From positions 1-43,813 of the forward strand of contig JANYKR010000114.1 of assembly GCA_025358155.1 (NCBI GenBank): a stretch of 43,813 bases of DNA, read 5' to 3'. The notes below the pieces were generated by a model. The model made no database searches. It saw only the letters and a program-made list of their open reading frames with translations, and was not told the origin of the DNA. The translations under genes were made by a program, and so were the position numbers. The DNA is from Betaproteobacteria bacterium (GTDB lineage Bacteria > Pseudomonadota > Gammaproteobacteria > Burkholderiales > Burkholderiaceae_C). This document shows, one piece after another, positions 1-7,076 of the stretch; positions within the stretch are counted from its first letter, which is position 1; each line of letters starts with the position of its first letter.

Positions 1-407
1 CAGCCGGTCAGCGCGGCTTGCTGCGGGCTGCCAGCCGCCAGCGCGGCTGACAAGGCCTGGCGCAAGGCCAACCGCGCTGTCTTGGGTGCCGCCATCACAG
101 TGGCCAGGTCACCCGCAGCCAGAGCCTGAAAGTGCGGCGCCAGCGCAGCCGGCCAGACCGGTGGGCTGAGTTGCTGTGCGGCGGCCAGGTCGAGGATCTG
201 GTCGCCAATCGCAACGCCGATGCGCCAGGGGTCGGACAGGTGTGTGTCGGCGCCGGTGTGAACGCCGGTGCCTGTGTCGAGCCGGGCGCGCCGGAAGCGG
301 CCGTAGGGCAGGTTTTGCACCGGAAACTCGGCGCCGGCCCGGTTGGCCGAGGCCACCCAGCTGCGCAGGCCGGGGGCGTGGGTGGCATCGGTCAAGGCTG
401 GGGTCAT
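1..407 (-). CDS. fahA: fumarylacetoacetase, N-terminal part (runs off the left edge)
   Basis: The enzyme hydrolyses 4-fumarylacetoacetate to fumarate and acetoacetate, the last step of the homogentisate pathway, in the cytoplasm. Only the first 135 codons are present. They contain the family's N-terminal signature SWVASANRAGAEFPVQNLPY followed by a YGRF stretch and the RIGVAIGDQILDL strand. The catalytic C-terminal domain lies outside the window. The ATG at 407 shares an ATGA overlap with the stop of the DUF2783 gene, so the two are translationally coupled in one operon with the FAD monooxygenase. The N-terminal motif is specific enough that the broader FAH-hydratase family is unlikely. Confidence 0.85.
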   Translation of the reverse strand, partial: MTPALTDATHAPGLRSWVASANRAGAEFPVQNLPYGRFRRARLDTGTGVHTGADTHLSDPWRIGVAIGDQILDLAAAQQLSPPVWPAALAPHFQALAAGDLATVMAAPKTARLALRQALSAALAAGSPQQAALTG

Positions 408-706
408 GGCAGGGTTTCAGCGGCAGCGGCAGAGGCAGCGGCAGCGGCAGCGGTGGGGGTGGCAGGCGCGGCGGCGGGTGCGCCATGGCGGGCAGCCGCC
501 AGCGCCTCGCGCAGCACCCGCAGGTCGCCGATGTGGTTGGCCAGCAGCAGGATCAGTCGGGCGTTGAGCGCGTGGCTCTCGGTCTCGTCGAGGTTGCGGT
601 GGCTGTCGATCAAGGCCTGATAAAAATCATCGCCCGGGCTGTAGGCGTTGAGGTAGTGCTCGCCCGGGATGCCGAAGTTGGGTTGGGTCTGCAGGTGCGG
701 GGTCAT
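404..706 (-). CDS. DUF2783 small protein, possible monooxygenase coupling protein
   Basis: A 100-aa protein whose first 70 residues match the DUF2783 pattern as I know it (GEHYLNAYSPGDDFYQALID, then LNARLILLLANHIGD). The last 30 residues are an Ala/Pro/Thr tail encoded by a hexanucleotide repeat and are probably disordered. No signal peptide or membrane segment is visible. It sits between an FAD aromatic monooxygenase and fumarylacetoacetase. In Pseudomonas putida, 3-hydroxyphenylacetate 6-hydroxylase consists of a flavoprotein (MhaA) and a very small coupling protein (MhaB) and feeds homogentisate. By position and size this gene could be the MhaB counterpart; that is inference. Confidence 0.75.
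   Translation of the reverse strand: MTPHLQTQPNFGIPGEHYLNAYSPGDDFYQALIDSHRNLDETESHALNARLILLLANHIGDLRVLREALAAARHGAPAAAPATPTAAAAAASAAAAETLP
418..453. repeat. six-copy hexanucleotide repeat (CAGCGG)
   Basis: Six in-register copies of CAGCGG, one reading CAGAGG. They lie at the 3' end of the DUF2783 gene, where they encode most of its alanine-rich tail. Gain or loss of units would keep the frame and only change tail length. Confidence 0.8.
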
Positions 707-766
707 GGACGCGGAGGGTTGGGGCGCGCGCAGGCGGCGGGGCGGGCGGCGCCGTGGCCGGCGGGC

Positions 767-2650
767 TCAGGCATGCGCGGGCGCGGGCGCGGGCTGGGCT
801 GGCGTGGTGACAGCTTGAGTGGGGTCAGCGGTCTCGGCGCCGGGCGCGGCAGGGTCGCCAACGGCGTGGCCGGTGGCCCGCGCCAGGGCTGCCGCCACGG
901 CCACCGCATCCAGCCCACGCCAGCGCGCGGCCACATGCTGATCGGGGCGCAGCAGGTAGGCGGTGCCGGGCTGGCCGTCAAAACGCCTTGCCGCTGCACC
1001 TTGGTGATCGAGCAGCAGCGTACAGCCGGGCGGCGCAGCGCCGGCGGGCGGGGGGGCGGTGGGCGCGCAGATCAACACCGCGCGCACCGGGATGCGGCCG
1101 CCGGCCAGGCCTTGCAAGGCTTGCAGCGCGGCCGCGCCGAGCGTGTCCGGGTGGGTCACAAACAGCAGTAGCACAAACTGCCCGCCGGTGTGGTGGAGCA
1201 GCCAGCTGTCGGCCCAGCGGCCTGCCGCGTCGGCTTCACCCTCGCAGGCATCGGCTGAGGTGCCGCGCTGGCGCACCGGCGCATCGGCCACCGGCGCGCC
1301 GGGCCGCAACGGGCTCTCGAACGCGGCCGAATCCGGCGTGTTGAGCGGCGACGCGGTCAAGTGCGCGGGCACTGACAAGCGGCCCGAATTGACCAGCGCG
1401 CGGGCAAACGGATGCACACCGGCCAGCGTCAGCACCGCGTTGCGGAAGGCCTTGGACACTGCACTCTTGGGCGTGATGAAGTCGGTCGAGCGGGTAGAGT
1501 TGAGCAGGTTCTCGTCGGCAGCGGCCACCCGCTCGGCGCTGTAGCTGTCGAGCAGGCGCTCGGGCGCTAGGCCGCCCTGCACCAGCTTGAGCTTCCAGGC
1601 CAGGTTGTCGGTGTCTTGCAGGCCGGAGTTGGCACCCCGCGCACCAAACGGCGAGACCTGGTGCGCCGCGTCGCCCGCAAACAGGATGCGGCCGTGGCGG
1701 AACTGCTGCATGCGCCGGCACTGGAAGGTGTAGACGCTGACCCACTCCAGCTCGAACTCGCGGCCAGGCCCCAGCATGGCCTGGATGCGGGGGATCACCC
1801 GCTCGGGCTTTTTTTCCTCTTCCGGGTCGGCGTCCCAGCCGAGCTGGAAGTCGATGCGCCAGACGTTGTCGGCCTCGCGGTGCAGCAACACGCTCTGGTG
1901 GCGGTGAAACGGCGGGTCGAACCAGAACCAGCGCTCGGCCGCGCCGTCGGCAAACATCGGCGTTTTCATCACCACATCGGCGATCAGGAAGCGGTCCTGG
2001 AAGACCTTGCCCTCGACATCGAGTCCGAGCTGGCGCCGCACCGGGCTGCGCGCGCCGTCGGCCACCACCAGCCAGTCGGCGTGCAGGGTGTAGCGGCCGT
2101 CAGCGGTGTCGATCTCGATCAGCGCGCCGGCCTTTCCGGTGTCGGCCGGGTCGGTGCTGGCCGGGTCGGCAGGCGCCAGCGGCGTGACGGCCAGCACCTT
2201 GTGCTTCCAGCGCAGGTCGAGCTTGGGCAGCGCCATCGCACGCTCGACCAGGTACTGCTCCAGGTAGTACTGCTGCAGGTTGACCATGCCGGGCCGGCAG
2301 TGGTCGGGCTCGGGCAGCAGGTTGAAGTGAAAGACCTCGGCCTCGCCGAAGAAGGTGCGGCCGATGTTCCAGGTCACGCCCTTGTCCACCACCGGTTGGC
2401 CGCAGCCCAGCCGGTCGAGGATCTCCAGCGTGCGCTTGGCGTAGCACAGGCCTCTTGAGCCGACGCTGACGGTGTCGTCGTCATCCAGCAGCACGACAGG
2501 CAGGCCGTGCTGGGCCAGGTCGATGGCCGCAGCCAGGCCCACCGGGCCGGCGCCGATCACCACCACCGGGTGGCGGCTGCAGCTGCCGGGGGAGTCGAGT
2601 TCAACCGGCCGGCGGTAGGCGTAGCGGGGGTAGGTGTAGGTGCTGAGCAT
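767..2650 (-). CDS. FAD-dependent aromatic monooxygenase (PheA/TfdB, MhaA-like)
   Basis: A 627-aa single-component-type flavoprotein hydroxylase. It shows the dinucleotide-binding GAGPVG at residues 33-38, the DG motif (ADGARSPVRRQLG, about 198-210) and the GD motif with its downstream helix (FAGDAAHQVSPFGARG, about 324-339), in the order expected for the family. A thioredoxin-like C-terminal region follows and ends in a Pro/Ala tail. The family uses NAD(P)H and O2 to hydroxylate phenolic rings. The next gene encodes a DUF2783 protein and the one after fumarylacetoacetase, so hydroxylation of a 3-hydroxyphenylacetate- or hydroxyphenylpropionate-like acid toward a homogentisate-type diol is plausible. 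The substrate itself cannot be read from the sequence. Confidence 0.85.
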   Translation of the reverse strand: MLSTYTYPRYAYRRPVELDSPGSCSRHPVVVIGAGPVGLAAAIDLAQHGLPVVLLDDDDTVSVGSRGLCYAKRTLEILDRLGCGQPVVDKGVTWNIGRTFFGEAEVFHFNLLPEPDHCRPGMVNLQQYYLEQYLVERAMALPKLDLRWKHKVLAVTPLAPADPASTDPADTGKAGALIEIDTADGRYTLHADWLVVADGARSPVRRQLGLDVEGKVFQDRFLIADVVMKTPMFADGAAERWFWFDPPFHRHQSVLLHREADNVWRIDFQLGWDADPEEEKKPERVIPRIQAMLGPGREFELEWVSVYTFQCRRMQQFRHGRILFAGDAAHQVSPFGARGANSGLQDTDNLAWKLKLVQGGLAPERLLDSYSAERVAAADENLLNSTRSTDFITPKSAVSKAFRNAVLTLAGVHPFARALVNSGRLSVPAHLTASPLNTPDSAAFESPLRPGAPVADAPVRQRGTSADACEGEADAAGRWADSWLLHHTGGQFVLLLFVTHPDTLGAAALQALQGLAGGRIPVRAVLICAPTAPPPAGAAPPGCTLLLDHQGAAARRFDGQPGTAYLLRPDQHVAARWRGLDAVAVAAALARATGHAVGDPAAPGAETADPTQAVTTPAQPAPAPAHA

Positions 2651-2677
2651 GGCGAGCCCCGGGTCAGGTCAGCGGTA

Positions 2678-3238
2678 TCAGGTACCGATGTCGCCGCTTT
2701 GGCCGCTCAGCTCGTTGGCATGCATCCAGGCGGCGTGTCTGGGCGCGCGCTTGGTCTCGGCCCATTCGTTGAGCATCGCCCACTTGACGCTGTCGAGCTG
2801 CTGGTTCATCTCGGGCGTGGCGGTGTCGACCGCCAGCTCCAGCCGGTGGCCGTTGGGGTCAAAGAAATAGATCGACTGGAAGATGGTGTGGTTGGTCGGG
2901 CCGATCACCGCAATGCCGGCCGCTTGGAGCTTGGCCTTGGCGGCCATCAGCTCGTCGAGGCTGCCCACCTTGAAGGCGATGTGCTGGGTCCACACGGGGG
3001 TGTTGGTATCGCGCCCCATGGGCGGTGAGTTGGGCAGCTCAAAAAACGCCAGCACGTTGCCGCCGCCGGCGTCGAGAAACACATGCATGTACGGATCGGG
3101 TGCATGGGTCGAGGGCACATGGTCCTCGGCAATGGCCAGCACAAAACCCATGTCCAGGTGGTCGCGGTACCACTCGACGGTTTTTTTGGCGTCGATGCAG
3201 CGGTAGGCCACATGGTGGATGCGCAAGGGGGTCGTCAT
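2678..3238 (-). CDS. VOC-superfamily protein (glyoxalase/dioxygenase fold)
   Basis: A 186-aa protein with paired beta-alpha-beta-beta-beta modules of the vicinal oxygen chelate fold. Candidate metal ligands are the His of RIHHVAYRC near the N-terminus, the His of WTQHIAFKV in the second half and the Glu of HRLELAVDT. The ATG at 3238 is preceded by AGGAG seven bases upstream, which decides it over an upstream frame extension of low-complexity Pro/Ala codons. It lies between the MBL-fold protein and the FAD monooxygenase in the same operon, so a ring-cleavage, isomerase or lyase role on an aromatic intermediate is possible. The reaction is not determinable from sequence. Confidence 0.8.
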   Translation of the reverse strand: MTTPLRIHHVAYRCIDAKKTVEWYRDHLDMGFVLAIAEDHVPSTHAPDPYMHVFLDAGGGNVLAFFELPNSPPMGRDTNTPVWTQHIAFKVGSLDELMAAKAKLQAAGIAVIGPTNHTIFQSIYFFDPNGHRLELAVDTATPEMNQQLDSVKWAMLNEWAETKRAPRHAAWMHANELSGQSGDIGT

Positions 3239-3332
3239 GGCGGGCTCCTGGGGGTTGGGGTCGGGTGGCGGCTGCGGGGGGGCTGGCGGGTTTGGGGCGG
3301 CTGGCGACGGGCTCGGCCGTGCGGAGCCGCGA

Positions 3333-4295
3333 TCAGGCTTCCAGTGCCTTCCACATCTGCACATCGCGCTCGGCGGTCCAGATTCGGGGGTCGGGGTAGC
3401 CGGTCACCTCGTCAAAACAGCGGGTCACATCAAACGGCATGCAGTGCTGAAAGATCACCCAGCTGCCGTACTTGGGCGACAGCCGCGCCAGCGTGTCCTT
3501 GTAGACCGCGTTCAAATCCTTGCCGGCGGCCACACCGTCCTTGACGCTGTTGTAGACATCGGCGATGAAGTCGCGGGTGCCTTGCAGGCCGGCGGCCACC
3601 AGCGCGGGTGTGGTCAGCGCGGCGCCTCGGCCGGGCACCAGTTGCGCGGGCTGCAGCGCGGCAATGTTGTCGAGCGTCTGCGGCCAGTCCTTGAAGTAGG
3701 CGTCACCGGCGTAGGGCGTGGCGTCGAACTCGACCAGGTCGCCCGAGAACAGGATTTTTTGCTGCGGCAGCCAAGCCACGGTGTCGCCCTTGGTGTGGCC
3801 CCGGCCGAGTTGCAGCAATTGCACTTCAAGCGAGCCAAGCCAGAGGGTCATCTTGCCGGTGAAGGTCATCGTCGGCCAGGTCAGGCCGGGCGGCACGCTC
3901 TCGACGTTTTGGAACAGCCGCGGGAAGCGGCCGATCTCGCTGGCCTTGTCCTGCTCACCGCGCTCGACGATCAGGTCGCGGGTGTCGGCGCTGGCGATGA
4001 TGTGCTCGCAGCCCTCGGCCTTGTAGGCCGACGCGCCCAGCACCCGCACCGCGTGGTAGTGCGTCATCAGCACGTACTTGATCGGCAGGTCGGTGACCTC
4101 GCGGATGCGGCGGATCACGTCTTGCGCCATCACCGGCGTGGCCTGGGTGTCGAGCACCAGCACTGCATCGTCGCCAATGATGATGCCGGTGTTGGGGTCG
4201 CCCTCGGCGGTGTAGGCGTAGGCGTTATCGGACAGCTTTGTGAAGCTGACTTGCTTGACGTCCAGATCGGCCTGGCTGGCAAAGGCTTTGCTCAC
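3333..4295 (-). CDS. divergent metallo-beta-lactamase-fold protein
   Basis: A 320-aa protein starting at a GTG with GGAG nine bases upstream; an in-frame TTG lies 27 bases further up without a comparable site. The fold is visible in DDAVLVLDTQATP, LMTHYHAVRVLGA, LGRGHTKGDTVAWLP and ILFSGDLVEFDATPY. The usual HxHxDH zinc motif reads H79-Y-H81-A-V-R, so the Asp and third His are missing. The later His of GRGHTKGD and Asp of SGDLV remain. A Zn-hydrolase role is therefore uncertain. It is the first gene of the aromatic operon, directly downstream of the promoter at 4385-4413. No signal peptide is evident. Confidence 0.75.
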   Translation of the reverse strand: MSKAFASQADLDVKQVSFTKLSDNAYAYTAEGDPNTGIIIGDDAVLVLDTQATPVMAQDVIRRIREVTDLPIKYVLMTHYHAVRVLGASAYKAEGCEHIIASADTRDLIVERGEQDKASEIGRFPRLFQNVESVPPGLTWPTMTFTGKMTLWLGSLEVQLLQLGRGHTKGDTVAWLPQQKILFSGDLVEFDATPYAGDAYFKDWPQTLDNIAALQPAQLVPGRGAALTTPALVAAGLQGTRDFIADVYNSVKDGVAAGKDLNAVYKDTLARLSPKYGSWVIFQHCMPFDVTRCFDEVTGYPDPRIWTAERDVQMWKALEA

Positions 4296-4384
4296 GGGTG
4301 AGTCTCCAACAAGAGGCAACAAAGGGGCAACAAGGGGCCATGGGGGGTCAGGGACGGCCGACCCGCAGGGCTTGGCCGGCCGGC

Positions 4385-4413
4385 AGTATCGGGTTGAGGT
4401 TAGCTTTTGTCAA
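4385..4413 (-). promoter_or_regulatory. sigma-70 promoter of the aromatic operon
   Basis: On the minus strand TTGACA (4413-4408) is followed by exactly 17 bases and then GATACT (4390-4385). This is a perfect -35 and a good -10 at ideal spacing, in the most AT-rich stretch of the region and about 90 bases upstream of the GTG of the MBL-fold gene. Confidence 0.7.
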
Positions 4414-4416
4414 ATT

Positions 4417-4435
4417 AATTCGTTTAAAACGAATT
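4417..4435. promoter_or_regulatory. 19-bp palindromic operator next to the -35 box
   Basis: AATTCGTTT-A-AAACGAATT is a perfect inverted repeat with 9-bp arms and a one-base centre. It ends three bases upstream of the -35 of the aromatic-operon promoter. This shape and position fit an IclR- or MarR-type regulator. The IclR gene at 9233-10102 is the nearest candidate, but nothing links the two directly. Confidence 0.6.
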
Positions 4436-4436
4436 T

Positions 4437-4475
4437 CTTCAGCGAGCTTCAGCGGGCTTCAGCGGGCTTCAGCGG
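4437..4475. repeat. 10-bp tandem repeat (CTTCAGCGRG), four copies
   Basis: Four near-identical units of CTTCAGCG(A/G)G run from the intergenic region into the last codons of the reductase gene on the minus strand. Each unit carries a TGA in that gene's frame, so expansion has created several consecutive stop codons. Confidence 0.75.
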
Positions 4476-5719
4476 AGCTCGGCGATCTCGAAGCGCAGCC
4501 CGGCGTGGGCCTGCAAGCGCCGCACCAGGGCCAGGCCCATGGCTGAGCCGGCGGTCCAGACACCGCCCGGTGTGGCGCTGCGGTCCAGGTCTTGCAGCAG
4601 GCACAGCGCAGCCTCCGAGATCATCTTGCAGGTCGAGCCGTAGCCTGGGTCGCGGTCGCCGGTGACGCGCGCCGCCAGCCGTCGGCCGTCAGCGGTCTGG
4701 CCGTCAAAGCGCAGGTCGTAATGGCCCCTGGCGCGGGCGGCCGGCCCGGGGCCGTCGCCCGGCTGCGGCAGCGCAAACCGGCCCAGCAGCGTGCGGGTGG
4801 GGGCAAAACCCAGCAAGGCGTTTTGCACCCGGGCGCCGCCGGCCAGCAGCCGGGCCGCCCACTCGCCCTTGGCGCCCCGGCCGGTCAGCAGCTTTTCGTC
4901 GTACAAGAAGCCGGTGCCCCAGGGGTGGCCGCGCAGTGCATTGGTGCGGTGCACATTCTTGGTGTTGATGGTGGCCATGACGAACGGCCCGGCCCAGCTG
5001 TGGCCGGGCTCGTCCAGCGCGGCCACGTCGCCATCGGGCTGGGCCGGGCCGCAAAACCCGGGCGTCAGCGCAAACGGGTCGGCCATCAGCGCGGCGGTGG
5101 CCGGGTCGCGGCCCATCTGCTCGAAGGTGGCCAGCGCACTGGCCATGGTGCCGCCCGACATGCCGCCCTTCATCGTCTTGACCCGGCCGCGCACCTGGGC
5201 CAGCGGCACGCCAAACCGCGCCATCGCCTCGGCCTGCAGGTAGACCACGCCCAGGTCAAACGGGATCGAGTCGAAGCCGCAAGAAAACACGATGCGTGCG
5301 CCGCTGGCCAAGGCCGGCGCGGCCAGCCTGGAGATCATCTTGGCCATCCAGGCCGGCTCGCCGCACAGGTCAACGTAGTCGCAACCGGCCGCTGCGCAGG
5401 CCGCAACCAGTGCCTCGCCGTGGCGTTGGTACGGCCCGACCGTGGTGATCACCGCCCGGGTCTGGCCGACCAAGGACGCCAGCCCTGCGGGATCAGCGGC
5501 ATCGGCCTGCAACAGCGGCAGCGTGTCCGGCGCACCGATGGCGCTGCGCACCTGCACCAGCTTGTCCAGGTTGCGCCCGGCCATGGCCCAGCGCAGCGGA
5601 CTGCCCGAACCCCCGCCCACGCCGTCGCCCGCGCCGTAGCTTGAGTTGAGGTACTCGGCCACCAGCCGGCCGGTGAAGCCGGTGGCGCCAAAAACGATCA
5701 GGTCAAGGGGTTTGTTCAT
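4469..5719 (-). CDS. saccharopine-dehydrogenase-like / trans-acting enoyl reductase family protein
   Basis: A 416-aa oxidoreductase starting at the ATG of MNKPLDLIVFGATGFTG, with the Rossmann motif GATGFTG at residues 11-17. Other family features are TVGPYQRHGEALVAACAAAG, YVDLCGEPAWM and FSCGFDSIPFDLGV. These are typical of the saccharopine-dehydrogenase-like family that includes the mycobacterial trans-acting enoyl reductases acting in lipid synthesis. The start overlaps the end of the upstream iron-ADH gene by 17 bases, so they form an operon. Function in fatty-acyl or polyketide-like reduction is plausible from the neighbours. True saccharopine dehydrogenase activity is unlikely. Confidence 0.75.
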   Translation of the reverse strand: MNKPLDLIVFGATGFTGRLVAEYLNSSYGAGDGVGGGSGSPLRWAMAGRNLDKLVQVRSAIGAPDTLPLLQADAADPAGLASLVGQTRAVITTVGPYQRHGEALVAACAAAGCDYVDLCGEPAWMAKMISRLAAPALASGARIVFSCGFDSIPFDLGVVYLQAEAMARFGVPLAQVRGRVKTMKGGMSGGTMASALATFEQMGRDPATAALMADPFALTPGFCGPAQPDGDVAALDEPGHSWAGPFVMATINTKNVHRTNALRGHPWGTGFLYDEKLLTGRGAKGEWAARLLAGGARVQNALLGFAPTRTLLGRFALPQPGDGPGPAARARGHYDLRFDGQTADGRRLAARVTGDRDPGYGSTCKMISEAALCLLQDLDRSATPGGVWTAGSAMGLALVRRLQAHAGLRFEIAELR

Positions 5720-7028
5720 GGCCCATCGTCGCACGGCGAGGGCGTTTAGCGGCCGCCAGCCTGCTGGGCTTGGTCGGCGGCTTGGTCGGCGGCTTGGTCG
5801 ACAGCTCGGGCGGCAGCACCGCTTGCAGCAGCGCCTCGCAGGCCTGCTGGGTCATGCGGCGCGCCACCGGGTACTGGGTGTCGGCCTCCCAGCAGGCGGC
5901 GGCAGCCAGCGCCGGGATGTCGGCAGCTTGCAGCGCCGCAAGGTGGCCCGGGATGCCCAGCGTGTGGTTGAGGGCCTCCACCCCGTCAAGAAACCGGGCG
6001 GCCAGCGTGGCCTGGCCGTCATGCGGCACACCCAGCCCGGTGCGCACGGCCAGGGCAGCCAGCTTTGGGGCGGTCTGGGCGGCGGCAAAGCGCAGCACGC
6101 CCGGCAGCTCGATGGCGTTGGCCAGGCCGTGCGGCGTGTGGTACTTGCCGCCCAGTTGGTGGGCGATGGCATGCACATTGCCGACGTTGGCGCGGGTGAA
6201 GGCCAGTCCGGCAAAGCAGGACGCCAGCGCCATCTGCTCGCGGGCCTGCCGGTTGCTGCCGTCGTGGAAGACCAGCGGCAGGTTCTTGAAGATCATGCCC
6301 ACCGCCGCCAGCGCCATGCGGTCGGTGTACGGGGTGGCCCAGCCGCCGATGTAGGACTCGATGGCATGGGTCAGCGCGTCCATGCCGGTGGCGGCGGTGA
6401 TCGCCGGCGGCAGCGCCATCATCAGATCAGGGTCCAGCGCGGCCAGCGTGGGCACCAGGCGGGTGTCGGCGATCACCCGCTTGCCGCCCCCTGCCGGGTC
6501 CGACACCACCGCCGCCACCGTCACCTCCGACCCGGTGCCGGCGGTGGTGGGCACGGCGTAGATCGGCGCCGGCGCCTGGCGCGCCTTGAAGTAGCCCACC
6601 AGGTCGCGCGGGTGCTTGCCGTTGGCGGCACACAGCGCGATCACCTTGGCCGTGTCCATCACCGACCCGCCACCCACCGCCACCACCGCGTCGCAGCCCT
6701 GGGCGCCAAACAGCGCGATGCCCTGCTCGATGCAGGCAATCGGCGCGTCTGCCGCGACCGCGTCGAACACCACGACGGGTGTACCGGCAGCCACCAACGC
6801 GTCGAGCACGGTCTGGTGCAGACCCAGCCCGGCCACGTCGGCATCGGTCACCAGCATCACCTTGTGGTGTCCCAGACCGCCAACCGTGCGGCCCAGCCGG
6901 CCGGCCGAGCCCGGCCCGACACACAAGACCGGCTGCGGGATCGGCAGGCGCCGCGTCACCACGCCTACCGCCCGCTTGAGCCGGGGCAGGCCAATTGAGC
7001 GCGCCATGTTGCTGATCAAGTTGGCCAT
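5703..7028 (-). CDS. iron-containing alcohol dehydrogenase
   Basis: A 441-aa group III alcohol dehydrogenase. The NAD-binding GGGSVMDTAK lies at 119-128 and PTTAGTGSEVT at 160-170. All four Fe ligands of the FucO type are present: D217 and H221 in GMDALTHAIE, H286 in VHAIAHQ, and H300 in TPHG. It should interconvert an alcohol and an aldehyde in the cytoplasm. The C-terminus carries a KPPT tripled repeat and a basic tail not normal for the family, encoded by a 12-bp tandem repeat. Only 48 bases separate its start from the divergent acyl-ACP-reductase-like gene, which may supply or use the aldehyde. Confidence 0.88.
   Translation of the reverse strand: MANLISNMARSIGLPRLKRAVGVVTRRLPIPQPVLCVGPGSAGRLGRTVGGLGHHKVMLVTDADVAGLGLHQTVLDALVAAGTPVVVFDAVAADAPIACIEQGIALFGAQGCDAVVAVGGGSVMDTAKVIALCAANGKHPRDLVGYFKARQAPAPIYAVPTTAGTGSEVTVAAVVSDPAGGGKRVIADTRLVPTLAALDPDLMMALPPAITAATGMDALTHAIESYIGGWATPYTDRMALAAVGMIFKNLPLVFHDGSNRQAREQMALASCFAGLAFTRANVGNVHAIAHQLGGKYHTPHGLANAIELPGVLRFAAAQTAPKLAALAVRTGLGVPHDGQATLAARFLDGVEALNHTLGIPGHLAALQAADIPALAAAACWEADTQYPVARRMTQQACEALLQAVLPPELSTKPPTKPPTKPSRLAAAKRPRRATMGHEQTP
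5767..5802. repeat. 12-bp tandem repeat (about three copies) in the iron-ADH tail
   Basis: Copies of GGCTTGGTCGGC (the last ending GAC) lie in the 3' end of the iron-ADH gene and encode the KPPT repeats of its C-terminal tail. Confidence 0.7.
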
Positions 7029-7076
7029 CGGGGTTTCGCTCCATGATTCAAGGCTCTACTTTGCGCCGGACTCCGC

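Noticed and set aside
176-1171. Long plus-strand open frame opposite the FAH, DUF2783 and monooxygenase genes
   Set aside because: Very rich in Arg and Gly with no domain. It is the antisense shadow of well-supported minus-strand genes.
5646-6998. 450-codon plus-strand frame opposite the iron-ADH gene
   Set aside because: His/Arg/Gly-rich composition is typical of the antisense of a GC-rich gene; the iron-ADH has all its motifs on the other strand.
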